Source: Arachnia propionica
GTDB taxonomy: Bacteria > Actinomycetota > Actinomycetes > Propionibacteriales > Propionibacteriaceae
DNA: 64,000 nucleotides
Direction: 5' to 3'
Assembly (NCBI RefSeq): GCF_003859805.1
Contig: NZ_RQZG01000011.1
Location: 57,375-121,374, forward strand
How positions within the stretch are numbered: position 1 is the stretch's first letter; each line of letters opens with the position of its first letter. The position numbers and the translations under genes were made by a program. Below, in pieces: positions 24,756 through 34,777 of the stretch. Below the pieces are notes generated by a model. That model did no database searches. It worked only from the letters and a program-made list of their open reading frames with translations, and had not been told where the DNA came from.

Positions 24756-27700
24756 CTACGCCCGGTGCCTCCGGATGGTCTCGATGATCGACGGGCGCAG
24801 CTCGGCCACGGAGATCACCCGGTCCACCGAGCCGACCTCCACCGCCCGGTGGATCGAGTGGACGGCGTCGAACTCGGCCGCGATCTCGCTGATCTTCTCC
24901 GCCCGCACCGTCGAACGCACGTCGTCCAGCTCCACCTGCAGCCTCGCCCGCTCCTCACCGACGGCCTCCCGGAGCTGCCCCTCCAGGTCGGCCACCCTGG
25001 GGTCGGCCGCCGTGCGCTTCGCAACGTCCCCGGCGAAGACCACCGCCGCCGCCGGGGCACCGCCCAGCACCGACGCGAACGACCCCTCCAACGCCAGCAC
25101 CGTCATGTTCGCGTTCAACTGCTTGCTGAACACCACGAACGCACCCCCGTGGTACCGGGAGATCACGACGAAGACGATGGGCCCGTCGAAGTTGACGATC
25201 GCCCGACCGATCTCCGCGCCGTACTCCAGCTGCAGGTTCCGCATCGACTCCGGCGACCCGTCGAAGCCCGACAGGTTCGCCAGCACCACCAGCGGCCGGT
25301 TCCCCGACGCCGCGTTGATGGCCCTGGCCACCTTCTTGCTCGACCTCGGGAACAGCGTCCCCGCCGTGTACGACTCCGGCCCGTCCGACGGCGGGAACCC
25401 GGCCCTGGCCACGGGCTGCGACTCGATCCCGATGAGACACACCGAGTCCCCACCCATCCGGGCATCCGCCACCACCGCCGTCTCCGCGTCGGCCATCCCG
25501 GCCCAGCGCTCCGTCAGCGGACCGTCCGCATCCACGACGGCACGCATCACGCTGCGGATGTCGAACGGCTTCTTCCGGTCCGGGTTGAGCTCGACGGAGA
25601 AGATCTCCCCCACCGTCTCGAACTCCGAGCCCGGCAGCACGTGCGGCGACGACGACACGTCCCGGTCCACCGGATCCGACGACGGCGACCGCCTCACCCC
25701 GGTCTCACCGGGCGCGACATACGTCGCGTCGTAGTGCTCCATCAACACCCGGAAGGCACCCGGCAGGTCCTGCGCCCAGTACTGGGCCTGCCCGTTGGGG
25801 CCCATCACCCGGTCGTAGCCACCGATGCCGTGGTTGTCCTCCGCCGAGACCCCACCGGAGTAGTCCAGCGACTGCTTGCCCGTGAGCACCATCGCCGAGT
25901 CCGGCGTCATCACCAGGATGCCCCGGGTGTGCATGAGCATCGTCGCCTCGGCCGCCCAGTAGGGCTGCGCCCCGACGGTGATGCCCGCGATCACCATGTT
26001 GATCTCGCCCCCGGCCTGGGTGAACTCGACGATCCGCTTCAACGCCCCGCCGACCCAGTCCATGTTCTCGGTTCCCGACGTCATCGACACGCGCGCCCCG
26101 GAGCTCAGCGCGTACCACTCGACGGGCACTCCCAGCTCCTCGGCCAGGTCCAGCGCCGCGATCACCCGGCGGCACTCCGCCTCCGCCAGTGCCCCGAGCC
26201 CCTTCGTCGGGTCCCCGGCCAGCACGACCCGGGTCACCCCCTCGGGGTGCAGCGGCGTCGGGGTGGTGACCCGGGCGCAGATGATCCCGGCCGTGTTGCG
26301 TCCCGACGGCCGGTCCACCGGCACCAGACGGTCCCCGTCCAGGTCCAGCTCGACGACGCTGCCGCCGTCGCCCGCCAGTGTGGCGGCCAACTCGTACGGG
26401 TACACCAGTCCACGGCTGCGGGCCCGCAGCACCTTCGCCCGGTAGTCGTCGAGGGGCTGCAGCGGCGCGGTCGGGGGCTCCGCGATCTCCACCCCGACCG
26501 CCCCGGACAGCAGCCGGTGGAACCGCACCGCCAGCTCACGGGACTCACCGTCGACGACGAAGGTGCCGTGCACCACCACCTCCTCGATGCCGGTGGCCTC
26601 GGTCAGCGGGGTGATGCGGTGCTGCAGGTGCTGGGCCTCGCGCGGGTCCAGCTCCAGCCTCGGCCACACGTGCACCCACACGTGGTTGAGGTGGTTCGCC
26701 GACTTGCGGACCCGACGGATCGACTCCAGGCAGTGCTCGATGGCCCGTTCCACGTACGGCACCGCGACCACCCGGCCGCCGTCGTCACGGACCACGGCCT
26801 CCTGCCGCACCTGCGCCATCGCGATGAACCGGTGGTCGCTGGCGTTGCCCTTCGCCCGGGCCGACAGCAGCAGCACGTCGTCGGGGGCGGGCAGCCGCTC
26901 CAGGTCGAAGTGGCTCAGCCGCCACAGGTCGAGGCGTCTGGCGACCATCGGGTGGTGGTCGCGGATGATCTCGTCCTCGACGAGCCCCTCCCCCCGCCGG
27001 AGCGTCACGTAGGTGACCTGGCCGTCCGGGCTGCACAGCGCGACGACGACCCGTCGCACCGCATCCGGCAGCCACGCCCCGAGCCGGGAGCGCAGCTCCG
27101 GTTCGTCGCCGTCGTGGGTGAGGTACAGCTCCACGACGACGTCGGCGGCTTCGGCCCGGTCCGCGACCAGCGTCGCGATGGGCCCGTCGGCCCCCAGTTC
27201 GTCACTGCCACCGAGGGTGGAGATCAGCTGCGAGGTGCGGCCGTCGACGGTGTACTCGCCGACCAGGACGGGGCGTCCCCCGACCTCCTCGACCCGCGGT
27301 TCCAGCCCGAACGGGCCGTAGTGCTTGCGGGCCAGGACCTCCAGCATCGGCTCGGGTCCCCGCGCCCCGCGGGCCAGTCGCACCGCGAGGGTGACGTCGT
27401 TCTTCTCCGGCACCGCGACGAGCCGGGCGATGCCGTCGGCGTAGTCGGGACTGCCCGGGTCGGCGGCCAGAGACTCGACGTCGTCCAGCATCTGGCTCCA
27501 GATCTTGGCGCGTTCGGCCTGGACGACGGGCTCGTCGAACCAGCGGAACCGCACGGAACGTGCCAGGTCGGCCAGGAAGGGGTGACGCAGCTGGGTGGCC
27601 TGCTTGAGGCGTTCCAGGTGGGCCCGGGCGCGTGTGGCACGGCTGCCGGTGGGGGCGGTCTCGGTGAACCAGCGCTCCAGGATGCCCTGGATCAGCCCGA

Positions 27701-30152
27701 GTCCGGCGCGGTTGTCCTGCTGGGTCCAGAAGATGCGGAACACCGCCTCCTCCAGCTGCGGGCTGCGCTCCAGCGAGTCGACGCCGTGATGGGCCAGCAC
27801 CCGCGACAGGCGGGTGGTGAAGGTGGCGGGCAGCCCGGCGCGTTCGACGTCGAGGGTGGTGAGGAAGGTATGGAGGTGTTCCCGGTCGGAGTGGACACGC
27901 AGCTCGGTGCGGGCCTGCTCCCCGGCGGGACGGTTGCGGCCGAGCTCGGTGATGTCGGAGAACGTCGCCAGCAGGGCGCATTCGGCACCCAGCACGTCAC
28001 CACCGTCGGCGACGAAGGCCTCACGGGCACTCAGGTAGTGCTCCAGCACGTCCGGGGCGGGGTCGAAACCGAGGACGACACCGGTGAGGTCACCGAGGGC
28101 CTCCCGCCAGGCGCTCTCCGGGTCGAGGCGACGGGGTGCGGGCAGGGTGAGGGCGGTGCCGGTGGTCTCCTCGTGGATCTCCCCGACCGGTTCCAGCCTG
28201 AGCAGCGGGGCGAGACCCTCCACCTGGGTTCCGGGTTTGACCAGCACCTCACGGATGCGGGCGGCGAACGGTGCGACGAGCGCGGTCTCCATCTTCATGG
28301 ACTCCAGCACCACCACGACGTCCCCCGCGGCCACCTCGTCACCGGCGGCGACGGGGGTCGCGACGACCAGCGCCGGGGCGGGGGCACGCACCACCCCACC
28401 CTCGTCCCGGGAGATGCGGTGGGTGACGCCGTCGACCTCGACGAGGTGGATGGGGCCGTGGGTGGCGACGAGCAGCCGGTGACGCTGGTCCTCCACCTGG
28501 ATGCGGGAGTGCACCTGGTCGAGGTGCTCGACGGTGACGCGGACCGCACGTTCACCGTCGTGGACCCGGAAGTCCTGCCAGCCGATCCGGGAGACGGTGA
28601 ACTGATGGGTCCGGCCACGCAGCTTGAGGTCGATGGTGGCCCCTGCGTCGTGGGAGACCTGGGGGCGGCCGCCACGGGCGGTCTCCAGCAGCCGCTGGAC
28701 CTGTTGGCGTTCAGTCTCCTGGTAGGCCTCGATCGCGGCGGCGACCAGCGCGATCTCGCTGTACCGGTCGGCCACGAGTCCGCCGTCGGCCCGGGTGCGG
28801 TCGATCCAGGAGGTGTCGGCCCAGCGCACCCCGGGAGCGCCGACCACCTCCGGCTGGTCGAGCAGCTCCAGCACGAAGGACTTGTTGGTGGCGCCGCCCG
28901 CGATGACGACGCTGGTGTCGGTCAGTGCCCGTCGCAGCCGGGCGAGGGCCTCGTCGCGGGTGCGGCCGTGGGCGATGATCTTGGCGATCATGGAGTCGAA
29001 GTCGGCGGGGATCTCGTCACCCTCCGCCACACCGGTGTCGATGCGCACCCCGGGGCCTGATCCGAAGCTGAGCCGTTCGATGCGGCCGGGGGCGGGCGCG
29101 AAGTCGCGGTCGGGATCCTCGGCGTTGAGGCGGGCCTCGACGGCGTGGCCGGACTCGACGGGCCGGTCCCCGAGCGGCTGACCTGCGGCGATGCGCAGTT
29201 GTGCCTTGACCAGGTCGAAGTCGCAGGTGACCTCGGTGATGGGGTGCTCCACCTGGAGGCGGGTGTTGACCTCGAGGAAGGCGAAGGTCTGCTCGTCCGG
29301 CTGGTACAGGAACTCCACGGTGCCTGCTCCCTTGTATCCGACGGCGACGGCGAGGCGTTCGGCGGCGGCACGCAGCTCGTCGGTCTGGTCGCTGCTCAGC
29401 AGTGGGGAGGCGGATTCCTCGATGATCTTCTGGTTGCGGCGCTGCACGGTGCAGTCACGCACCCCGAGCGCCCAGGCGGTGGTGCCGTCGGCGATGAGCT
29501 GCACCTCGACGTGGCGGGCGCCGGTGACGAGGCGTTCCAGGAAGACGGTGCCGGAGCCGAAGGCGCGCTCCGCCTCGTCGCGGGTGCGCTGGTAGGCCTC
29601 GGTGAGGGCCTCGGGGGAGTCCACCAGGCGGATGCCGCGTCCGCCACCACCGGCGGTGGCCTTGAGCATGAGCGGATAGCCGATGCGTGTCGCGGCGGCG
29701 AGTGCGTCGTCGAGGGTGTCGACGCCACCGCCGGACCAGGCGGCGACGGGCACCCCGACCTGCTCGGCCAGCAGTTTGGAGCCGATCTTGTCGCCGAGTC
29801 GTCGCATGGCCTCGGCCGAGGGACCGATGAAGGTGATGCCGAGGGATTCGACGCGTTCGGCGAAGTCGGCGTCCTCGGCGACGAAGCCCCAGCCGACCCA
29901 CACGGCGTCGGCCCGGACCTCGACGAGGACGCGGGTCAGCAGGTCGTGGTCGAGGTAGGGGCGGGCCGAGGCGGGGCCGATCGGGTGGGCCTCGTCGGCC
30001 TCGCGGGCGAACATGGCGGTGCGTTCGGCGTCGGTGTGGAGGGCGATCGTGGTGATCGGGTCCGCGCCGGACTCCGCGTTGAGGTCACGGACGGCGTGGA
30101 TCAGGCGCATGGCGGCCTCACCACGGTTCACGATGGCAATGCGTCGAAACAT
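24756..30152 (-). CDS. Single-chain acyl-CoA carboxylase (biotin carboxylase-BCCP-carboxyltransferase)
   Basis: 1,798 residues. N-terminal biotin carboxylase (about 1-450) with IVNRGEAAMR and the ATP-grasp loop GGGGRGIRL at about 168-176. BCCP domain with ESMKMET; the biotinylated Lys is about residue 620. A central region lacks obvious motifs. The carboxyltransferase half starts near 1,150 (SGTENMDWVGGALKR, QSLDYSGGVSAEDN) and ends with the second CT half (FPRSSKKVARAINAASG, VVISRYHGGAFVVF). The BC-BCCP-central-CT order matches eukaryotic-type single-chain acetyl-CoA carboxylases. It carboxylates a short acyl-CoA; acetyl or propionyl cannot be decided here. The long frames on the opposite strand are composition artefacts. 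Confidence 0.92.
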   Translation of the reverse strand: MFRRIAIVNRGEAAMRLIHAVRDLNAESGADPITTIALHTDAERTAMFAREADEAHPIGPASARPYLDHDLLTRVLVEVRADAVWVGWGFVAEDADFAERVESLGITFIGPSAEAMRRLGDKIGSKLLAEQVGVPVAAWSGGGVDTLDDALAAATRIGYPLMLKATAGGGGRGIRLVDSPEALTEAYQRTRDEAERAFGSGTVFLERLVTGARHVEVQLIADGTTAWALGVRDCTVQRRNQKIIEESASPLLSSDQTDELRAAAERLAVAVGYKGAGTVEFLYQPDEQTFAFLEVNTRLQVEHPITEVTCDFDLVKAQLRIAAGQPLGDRPVESGHAVEARLNAEDPDRDFAPAPGRIERLSFGSGPGVRIDTGVAEGDEIPADFDSMIAKIIAHGRTRDEALARLRRALTDTSVVIAGGATNKSFVLELLDQPEVVGAPGVRWADTSWIDRTRADGGLVADRYSEIALVAAAIEAYQETERQQVQRLLETARGGRPQVSHDAGATIDLKLRGRTHQFTVSRIGWQDFRVHDGERAVRVTVEHLDQVHSRIQVEDQRHRLLVATHGPIHLVEVDGVTHRISRDEGGVVRAPAPALVVATPVAAGDEVAAGDVVVVLESMKMETALVAPFAARIREVLVKPGTQVEGLAPLLRLEPVGEIHEETTGTALTLPAPRRLDPESAWREALGDLTGVVLGFDPAPDVLEHYLSAREAFVADGGDVLGAECALLATFSDITELGRNRPAGEQARTELRVHSDREHLHTFLTTLDVERAGLPATFTTRLSRVLAHHGVDSLERSPQLEEAVFRIFWTQQDNRAGLGLIQGILERWFTETAPTGSRATRARAHLERLKQATQLRHPFLADLARSVRFRWFDEPVVQAERAKIWSQMLDDVESLAADPGSPDYADGIARLVAVPEKNDVTLAVRLARGARGPEPMLEVLARKHYGPFGLEPRVEEVGGRPVLVGEYTVDGRTSQLISTLGGSDELGADGPIATLVADRAEAADVVVELYLTHDGDEPELRSRLGAWLPDAVRRVVVALCSPDGQVTYVTLRRGEGLVEDEIIRDHHPMVARRLDLWRLSHFDLERLPAPDDVLLLSARAKGNASDHRFIAMAQVRQEAVVRDDGGRVVAVPYVERAIEHCLESIRRVRKSANHLNHVWVHVWPRLELDPREAQHLQHRITPLTEATGIEEVVVHGTFVVDGESRELAVRFHRLLSGAVGVEIAEPPTAPLQPLDDYRAKVLRARSRGLVYPYELAATLAGDGGSVVELDLDGDRLVPVDRPSGRNTAGIICARVTTPTPLHPEGVTRVVLAGDPTKGLGALAEAECRRVIAALDLAEELGVPVEWYALSSGARVSMTSGTENMDWVGGALKRIVEFTQAGGEINMVIAGITVGAQPYWAAEATMLMHTRGILVMTPDSAMVLTGKQSLDYSGGVSAEDNHGIGGYDRVMGPNGQAQYWAQDLPGAFRVLMEHYDATYVAPGETGVRRSPSSDPVDRDVSSSPHVLPGSEFETVGEIFSVELNPDRKKPFDIRSVMRAVVDADGPLTERWAGMADAETAVVADARMGGDSVCLIGIESQPVARAGFPPSDGPESYTAGTLFPRSSKKVARAINAASGNRPLVVLANLSGFDGSPESMRNLQLEYGAEIGRAIVNFDGPIVFVVISRYHGGAFVVFSKQLNANMTVLALEGSFASVLGGAPAAAVVFAGDVAKRTAADPRVADLEGQLREAVGEERARLQVELDDVRSTVRAEKISEIAAEFDAVHSIHRAVEVGSVDRVISVAELRPSIIETIRRHRA

Positions 30153-30607
30153 CGGGCCTCCTATCCGGTGTCCCCCAGACTCTTGCAGGCGCAGGGGCCT
30201 GCTGGGAACCCCGTCGGCACGGATTGCGGGTTCACACCACCGGATCGCGCTCTGGATTCAATCTCGGCCCGAAATCTTGTGGGGACCCCACAAATCGACA
30301 CCTTATGTCATTTTAGCGAGTTGTCGGGCATGTTCTCGCCAAAACGCATACCTGATCACCCACAATGCAATCAATCTCTTCCCGACTGTTGGTACGACAC
30401 GGCTCCCGCGGTCGTGAAGTCGACCTCGAACCCACCTGGAGCGACGGGGTGTCGCACTCGATGAGCGCTGCCTGACGGGGCTGAGAAACATCACACCGTC
30501 GCCGATCAGTTCACCTTCTTGAAATGTTTCACCACGCCTGTTGCCTCCGGGACTCCCCGCTGATTTCCTGTAAACTTGTCGGGCTGGATCACACGGAGGG
30601 TAGGGCC
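30153..30607. other. Intergenic stretch, no gene seen
   Basis: 455 bp between divergent genes. It must contain both promoters. The middle (about 30,255-30,400) is clearly richer in A/T than the surroundings. GGAGGG lies ahead of the downstream ATG and TGTAAACTT at about 30,570 is a possible -10 region. No RNA gene, repeat array or conserved short frame was recognised. Confidence 0.5.
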
Positions 30608-32707
30608 ATGCCGAAGAGGAAACGTCACGCCGAGCTGAAGCGGAGACAGGCTGCCTCCGCACAGCCGGTGAAGCCGCCCTCCCACCGTCGCGCCACCACC
30701 GAGGAGGACGCCCGCGAGCTGATCTCCCGCCTCACCTCACCGGAGCGGGACACGCCCCTGGTGATGATCTCGCACACCGACGACAACACGACGTTCACCG
30801 ATCCGGAGAAGGCGGCCGAGCTGGGTGCCGAGGTGTGGGTGATCGACCGCGAGACCTCCTTCGCCATCACCGACACGTTCGGGCGTGAGCTGACCGTCTA
30901 CGACGGCGCGAGCCGTATCTTCCCCGTCGGAACCGCCTGGCAGGACGACCCCTATGCGTCGCCGCGTTTCCTGGCCACCGAGGAGTGGCACCGGGAGAAC
31001 CAGGAGAAACACCTGCTGCAGGACCTGAGGAAACTCCTGGAGCCACCTCCCTCCTCGACGTCGGACCCGGGCGACACGGCGGCTGCACCGCCCTACCGTC
31101 TGCTGCGCACCCCCGCAGAGGGCGCCGAGCTGGCCCGGACCCTGCTGGACGGCAGCCGGCCCCACCCCGTGGTGGTCATCACCAGTTCCCGTGGCGCGCC
31201 GGGCCCCTTCGTGGACCCGGTCCCCGTCGCCGAGGAACTCCACGGTGTGGCCCCGGTGTTCGTGATGGCGACCGGTGCCGTGACCTGGGCCTTCTCCGAT
31301 CTCCTGCCACCGGCCGGGGACGTCTACGGCGGCGCCTCCCGGGTCTATCCGCCGGGCGACGGATGGGTGAGCGACGTCTACCAGGCACCGCTCCACTTCG
31401 CGCAGAGCACGGCCGACAGTGAGGCCACCGGCAACCGGCTCATCGCGGAGGCGCTGCGCTGGGCCGAGCCGTCACAGCACCAGACAGCACAGTTCCGTGG
31501 CACCGTCGAGGCCACCGGTGTGGTGCTGGGGACTGTGGCCGGGCAGGCCATCATCGGGCTGGACAAGGGTGGTCAGGCGCATTCCTGGCCGGAGCTGGTG
31601 GCCAACAACGTGTCGACGGAGCGGTTGTTCGTCAAGGGACAGCGCGTCACCGGCAGTTTCGACCACACCAACCGCTCCTTCGTCCCGAAGCGGCTGAGTG
31701 CCGCAGAGGCGTTGGCCGAGGTCAGCGTCGACGACGTGGTGCTGGTGCGGGTGGTCGGGATCGGGCCGGACAGCGGCACGGTGGAGCCGTATCCGGACTT
31801 CCCGATCCGGCTGACCCCTGAGCACGTCGTCCCCTCCGACCCCACCGTCGACCTGCGGAGCGTGGTGGCACTGAACGAGGTGCTTCCGATGCAGGTCATC
31901 GCGTGCGGCCCGGAACCGGAGCAGTGGCGGCTGGGCAGTGTGGTCTCCGACGATGTGGTCGCCTCCCGGACCATCTCCCTGCTGCCGGGTGGCCCGGCAT
32001 GGTTGATGCCGACGCAGGCGGACCTGGAGGTGGAGGAGGAGCCGACGCCGCCTCCGGTGCCGCGCCCGGCCCCGCCCCGGGTGGTGGCGTCGCCGTCGCA
32101 GGAGGAGCCGGGTGAGCTGGACCAGCTGCAGGAGGAGAACCGTCGTCTGCTGGCCCAGCTGCAGGCCCAGAATGCGGAGATCACCAAGCTCCGCAACCGT
32201 GTGGAACAGCAGCAGCGGCGGGTCACGAAGTTGCAGCGGGAGAAGGGGCAGCGTCGTGACATCGACTCCGAGGCGGCCCGGATCCTCGAGAACGACGCCC
32301 GACTGTTCGCCGACCCCGCGAGACAACTGGAGTTCGAGGTGGAGATGGCGTGGCTGCGTCGCTTCCAGGAGTCGGAGCGCAACAGCAGTCGTCGTCTCAT
32401 GAACTGGAGCATCGGCGAGGGTTTCCTCGAGTCCTGGGATCAGGTGGAGGGCATCGAACGCCGCAAGGTGGTGGATGTCATCGTGGAGGTGCTGACCGAT
32501 CTGGCCCCGGAGCTGCCGGGCCGCGAGGTGCATCAGCTGCGCTCCGGGCAGGGTGGCGACGATCCGGTGCGGACCCGTGGCAACCAGGTTGCGTGGCGGG
32601 TCTCACTGCAGGTGAACACCCCGGGCGCCAGGCGGCTGCACTACTGGCGCGGCCCGGAGGGGATCGAGCTGGCCAGCATCCGCCACCACGACGACTTCCG
32701 TACCTGA
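30608..32707 (+). CDS. Unrecognised coiled-coil protein with a duplicated N-terminal domain
   Basis: 699 residues from ATG at 30,608 (GGAGGG upstream). Basic lysine-rich N-terminus, then two related domains of about 75 residues: the first (about 48-118) ends YDGASRIFPVG and the second (about 185-260) ends YGGASRVYPPGDGW. A beta-rich region (about 300-470), a Pro-rich hinge, a coiled coil at about 503-552 (ELDQLQEENRRLLAQL) and a C-terminal helical domain with WRRFQESERNSS-like content (WLRRFQESERN) follow. No signal peptide and no catalytic motif seen. Not assigned to a family; a cytosolic scaffold or nucleic-acid-linked role is only a guess. Confidence 0.7.
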   Translation: MPKRKRHAELKRRQAASAQPVKPPSHRRATTEEDARELISRLTSPERDTPLVMISHTDDNTTFTDPEKAAELGAEVWVIDRETSFAITDTFGRELTVYDGASRIFPVGTAWQDDPYASPRFLATEEWHRENQEKHLLQDLRKLLEPPPSSTSDPGDTAAAPPYRLLRTPAEGAELARTLLDGSRPHPVVVITSSRGAPGPFVDPVPVAEELHGVAPVFVMATGAVTWAFSDLLPPAGDVYGGASRVYPPGDGWVSDVYQAPLHFAQSTADSEATGNRLIAEALRWAEPSQHQTAQFRGTVEATGVVLGTVAGQAIIGLDKGGQAHSWPELVANNVSTERLFVKGQRVTGSFDHTNRSFVPKRLSAAEALAEVSVDDVVLVRVVGIGPDSGTVEPYPDFPIRLTPEHVVPSDPTVDLRSVVALNEVLPMQVIACGPEPEQWRLGSVVSDDVVASRTISLLPGGPAWLMPTQADLEVEEEPTPPPVPRPAPPRVVASPSQEEPGELDQLQEENRRLLAQLQAQNAEITKLRNRVEQQQRRVTKLQREKGQRRDIDSEAARILENDARLFADPARQLEFEVEMAWLRRFQESERNSSRRLMNWSIGEGFLESWDQVEGIERRKVVDVIVEVLTDLAPELPGREVHQLRSGQGGDDPVRTRGNQVAWRVSLQVNTPGARRLHYWRGPEGIELASIRHHDDFRT

Positions 32708-32710
32708 GCC

Positions 32711-33556
32711 TCAGCGCCCGGTGTCGGGCAGTCCTGGTCGAGGCCGGGTACCGGGGTCAGGCCGCACGGGCGATCTCGGGTCCGGCACCCCGGTCGGCAC
32801 CGGGGTCGTCGGCTGCGGTGTCGTCGGTGACGGTGTGCTGGTCGGCGACGGCAACACCGGCGGGACCCCTGTCGGTGCCGGGCTGGCTGTCGGGTCGGGG
32901 TTCACGGTGGGTGGCTCGGTCACCGTTGGCTCAGTCGCCGTCACACTCGGCGACGGCTCTGTCGGCGATGTGCTCGGAATCACCGTCGGCAGTGGCGACA
33001 CGCTCTCCGACGGCGAAGCTGTGGGCTCAGCCGTCGCAGTCGGCTCCACTGATGGCGACAGGCTCGGCGAGGCCGAGGGTGTGGGTGATGCCGTGACCGA
33101 CGGGGACGGACTTGGTGAGGGAGTCCCCGAAGGTGTCGTGGAGGGCGTCGCTGACGGGCTCCTCGTCGGGGTCGGAGATGAACTCCTGGTCGGAGAGGCA
33201 CTCGGTGACGGTGACGGGCTTGCTGTCGCAGAAGGGGAGATCGAAGGTGACGGGCTGGGGCTCGGTGAGGGCGCGGGCGGGTCTCCCTCGATCACTCCAG
33301 GCTGATCCTCCGTCGGGTGGCCCGGAGTCGGGTCACAGGTGTCCCCGATGCCATCCTTGTCGTAGTCGGTCTGCCCGTAGTTGTACACCTCAGGGCAGTT
33401 GTCCCTGGTATACGGGGTGGAGTCACCATCGTTGGTGATCATCGCATCCGTGGTCGTCGTCGCGGTGGCACCGGTCTCGCTGGTGACACGCAGCGTGATC
33501 TTCCCGACTGTTGAGCACTGCATCGCCCATCTGAAGAATTGGAAAATACTCGCCAA
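32711..33556 (-). pseudogene. TSP3-repeat / Pro-Ser-Thr-rich surface protein, 5' end replaced by IS
   Basis: The open frame codes for about 281 residues, but the first about 16 (MASIFQFFRWAMQCST) are antisense IS sequence. From GKITLRVTS onward it parallels the intact lipoprotein at 39.5-40.1 kb: PKD-domain end, then DNCPEVYNYGQTDYDKDGIG, a calcium-binding thrombospondin type 3 repeat. A tail of about 170 residues of SPSPS/TPT repeats follows, ending in GLPDTGR and stop. LPDTG looks like a sortase motif but has no hydrophobic helix after it. Signal peptide and most of the PKD domain are gone, so it is probably a dead gene. Stops 3 bp from the convergent gene. Confidence 0.8.
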
Positions 33557-33659
33557 GGGCTACCGAGGGCGCCTCAAAGAACTCCCCGCCATCATCCGGA
33601 TCGTCACCCAACTCGAACTCCTGAGAACCCAATGAAAAGAACCCCCATGAATAACGCCC
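33508..33659 (+). mobile_element. IS5-type remnant, transposase C-terminal end
   Basis: Contains the last about 42 codons of the transposase (VEHCIAHLKNWKILAKGYRG to LELLRTQ, stop at 33,634) plus the terminal inverted repeat ending ATGAATAACGCCC. It is nearly identical to the corresponding end of the intact element at 34.8 kb but in opposite orientation. Its inner edge joins the truncated TSP3 gene at about 33,508. Confidence 0.9.
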
Positions 33660-33671
33660 TCAGACTCCCGA

Positions 33672-34751
33672 TCATTGGCGCATGTGCTCGGAGGCAAGTC
33701 GCGCGAAGATGAGGGTGTCGGTCCATTCGCCCTTGCTGAACCAGTCCTGGACGTGATGTGCTTCGAGCCGGAGCCCGACACGACGAGCCAGTGCTGCCGA
33801 GGCGCTGTTGCGGGCATCCATCTGCGCGGTGATGCGGTGGAGCCGGTAGTGGTCAAACCCGAGGGCGAGTACTGCTCGGACGGCTTCGCTGGCGAAACCT
33901 TGCCCACCGTGCGCAGGGTCGAGAACCCACCCGATCTCGCCTTGACGGTGCTCGTGATCGGTGAGCCACAACGCGACGTCTCCGATCGGGACGCCGTCAT
34001 GCTCGATGACCAGCGCAAGCGCGCCAGTCTCGCCATCGATGTCAGTCTTCGCTAGGCGTTCGGTGAGCTTGTCGTGGGTGACTTCCGCGGTCCATGGCTC
34101 GTCCAGCAGGTAGCGGGCAACGTCGGGTCGCGAGTACAGCTCGTGAAGCCATTCGGCATCGTCGGCGTTATGCGGACGGAGCCGAAGCCGCTCCGTCGCC
34201 AACGGCCACTGGGCGGTGGGCTTGAGATCGCGCCGGTAATGGAATAGTTCCTCGCGCTGTCCTGCGGGCGTGGTCCCGACGGCTCGCTCGACCTCATGGA
34301 ACCCTGCGTTCGTCAAGCACCGCTGGGAGGCCTTGTTCTCCAGGAGCGTGCGTGCTGTCAAGGTTCGCAGTCCACTGTTGCGTGCGAAGCGCGATGCCAA
34401 CTCCAGGCCCCGACGAGCGTGCCCTGCTCCCCGCGCATCCGGATGAATCCAGAACCCGACCTCGGCAGCCTCGGAGCTGACGTCGAAGAGCACCAAGGAG
34501 CCCACAAACCGGTCCGTCTCGGCGTCGGCAAGTGCGAGGACTGCCAGCGTGCCGGACGACAGACCCTCAGCAACCTCGTCACGGATCATCCGTCGCACGG
34601 ACTCGGGGGTGTAGTCGGACTCGGGCAGGTGGCCGAAGCGCCGCACAGCTTCATCCTTGGTGCCGGCTGCATACGCGTCTGCGTCCAGCTCAGAGAGGGG
34701 GCGTAGGCGAGTGTTCTCAAAGGTGATCGGGAGGGTGGTGGCATCCAGCAT
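33672..34751 (-). CDS. Tandem GNAT acetyltransferase (two domains)
   Basis: 359 residues made of two GNAT folds of RimJ/RimL type. Domain 1 (about 1-170): start TFENTRLRPLSELD, core VGFWIHPDARGAGHARRGLE with the acetyl-CoA loop. Domain 2 (about 180-355): start LATERLRLRPHNAD, core IGWVLDPAHGGQGFASEAVR. Each ends with the N.AS..C/A...GF motif (NKASQRCLTNAGF; NSASAALARRVGL). Substrate unknown; such proteins modify N-termini, antibiotics or small amines. Enclosed by two copies of the IS, so it may have arrived with the mobile patch. Confidence 0.88.
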   Translation of the reverse strand: MLDATTLPITFENTRLRPLSELDADAYAAGTKDEAVRRFGHLPESDYTPESVRRMIRDEVAEGLSSGTLAVLALADAETDRFVGSLVLFDVSSEAAEVGFWIHPDARGAGHARRGLELASRFARNSGLRTLTARTLLENKASQRCLTNAGFHEVERAVGTTPAGQREELFHYRRDLKPTAQWPLATERLRLRPHNADDAEWLHELYSRPDVARYLLDEPWTAEVTHDKLTERLAKTDIDGETGALALVIEHDGVPIGDVALWLTDHEHRQGEIGWVLDPAHGGQGFASEAVRAVLALGFDHYRLHRITAQMDARNSASAALARRVGLRLEAHHVQDWFSKGEWTDTLIFARLASEHMRQ

Positions 34752-34777
34752 GCGCTAAACCTAACATAGAATGGATT

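Noticed and set aside
24738..29060. 1,440-codon open frame opposite the carboxylase gene
   Set aside because: It is the antisense shadow of a high-GC gene, full of His/Gly/Val/Asp repeats and without any domain; the minus-strand protein has clear motifs.
30362..30400. Short match to the sequence at 33,500 (CTTCCCGACTGTTG)
   Set aside because: About 15 bases only, with different flanks; at 33.5 kb it is a chance junction between the TSP3 gene and the IS remnant.
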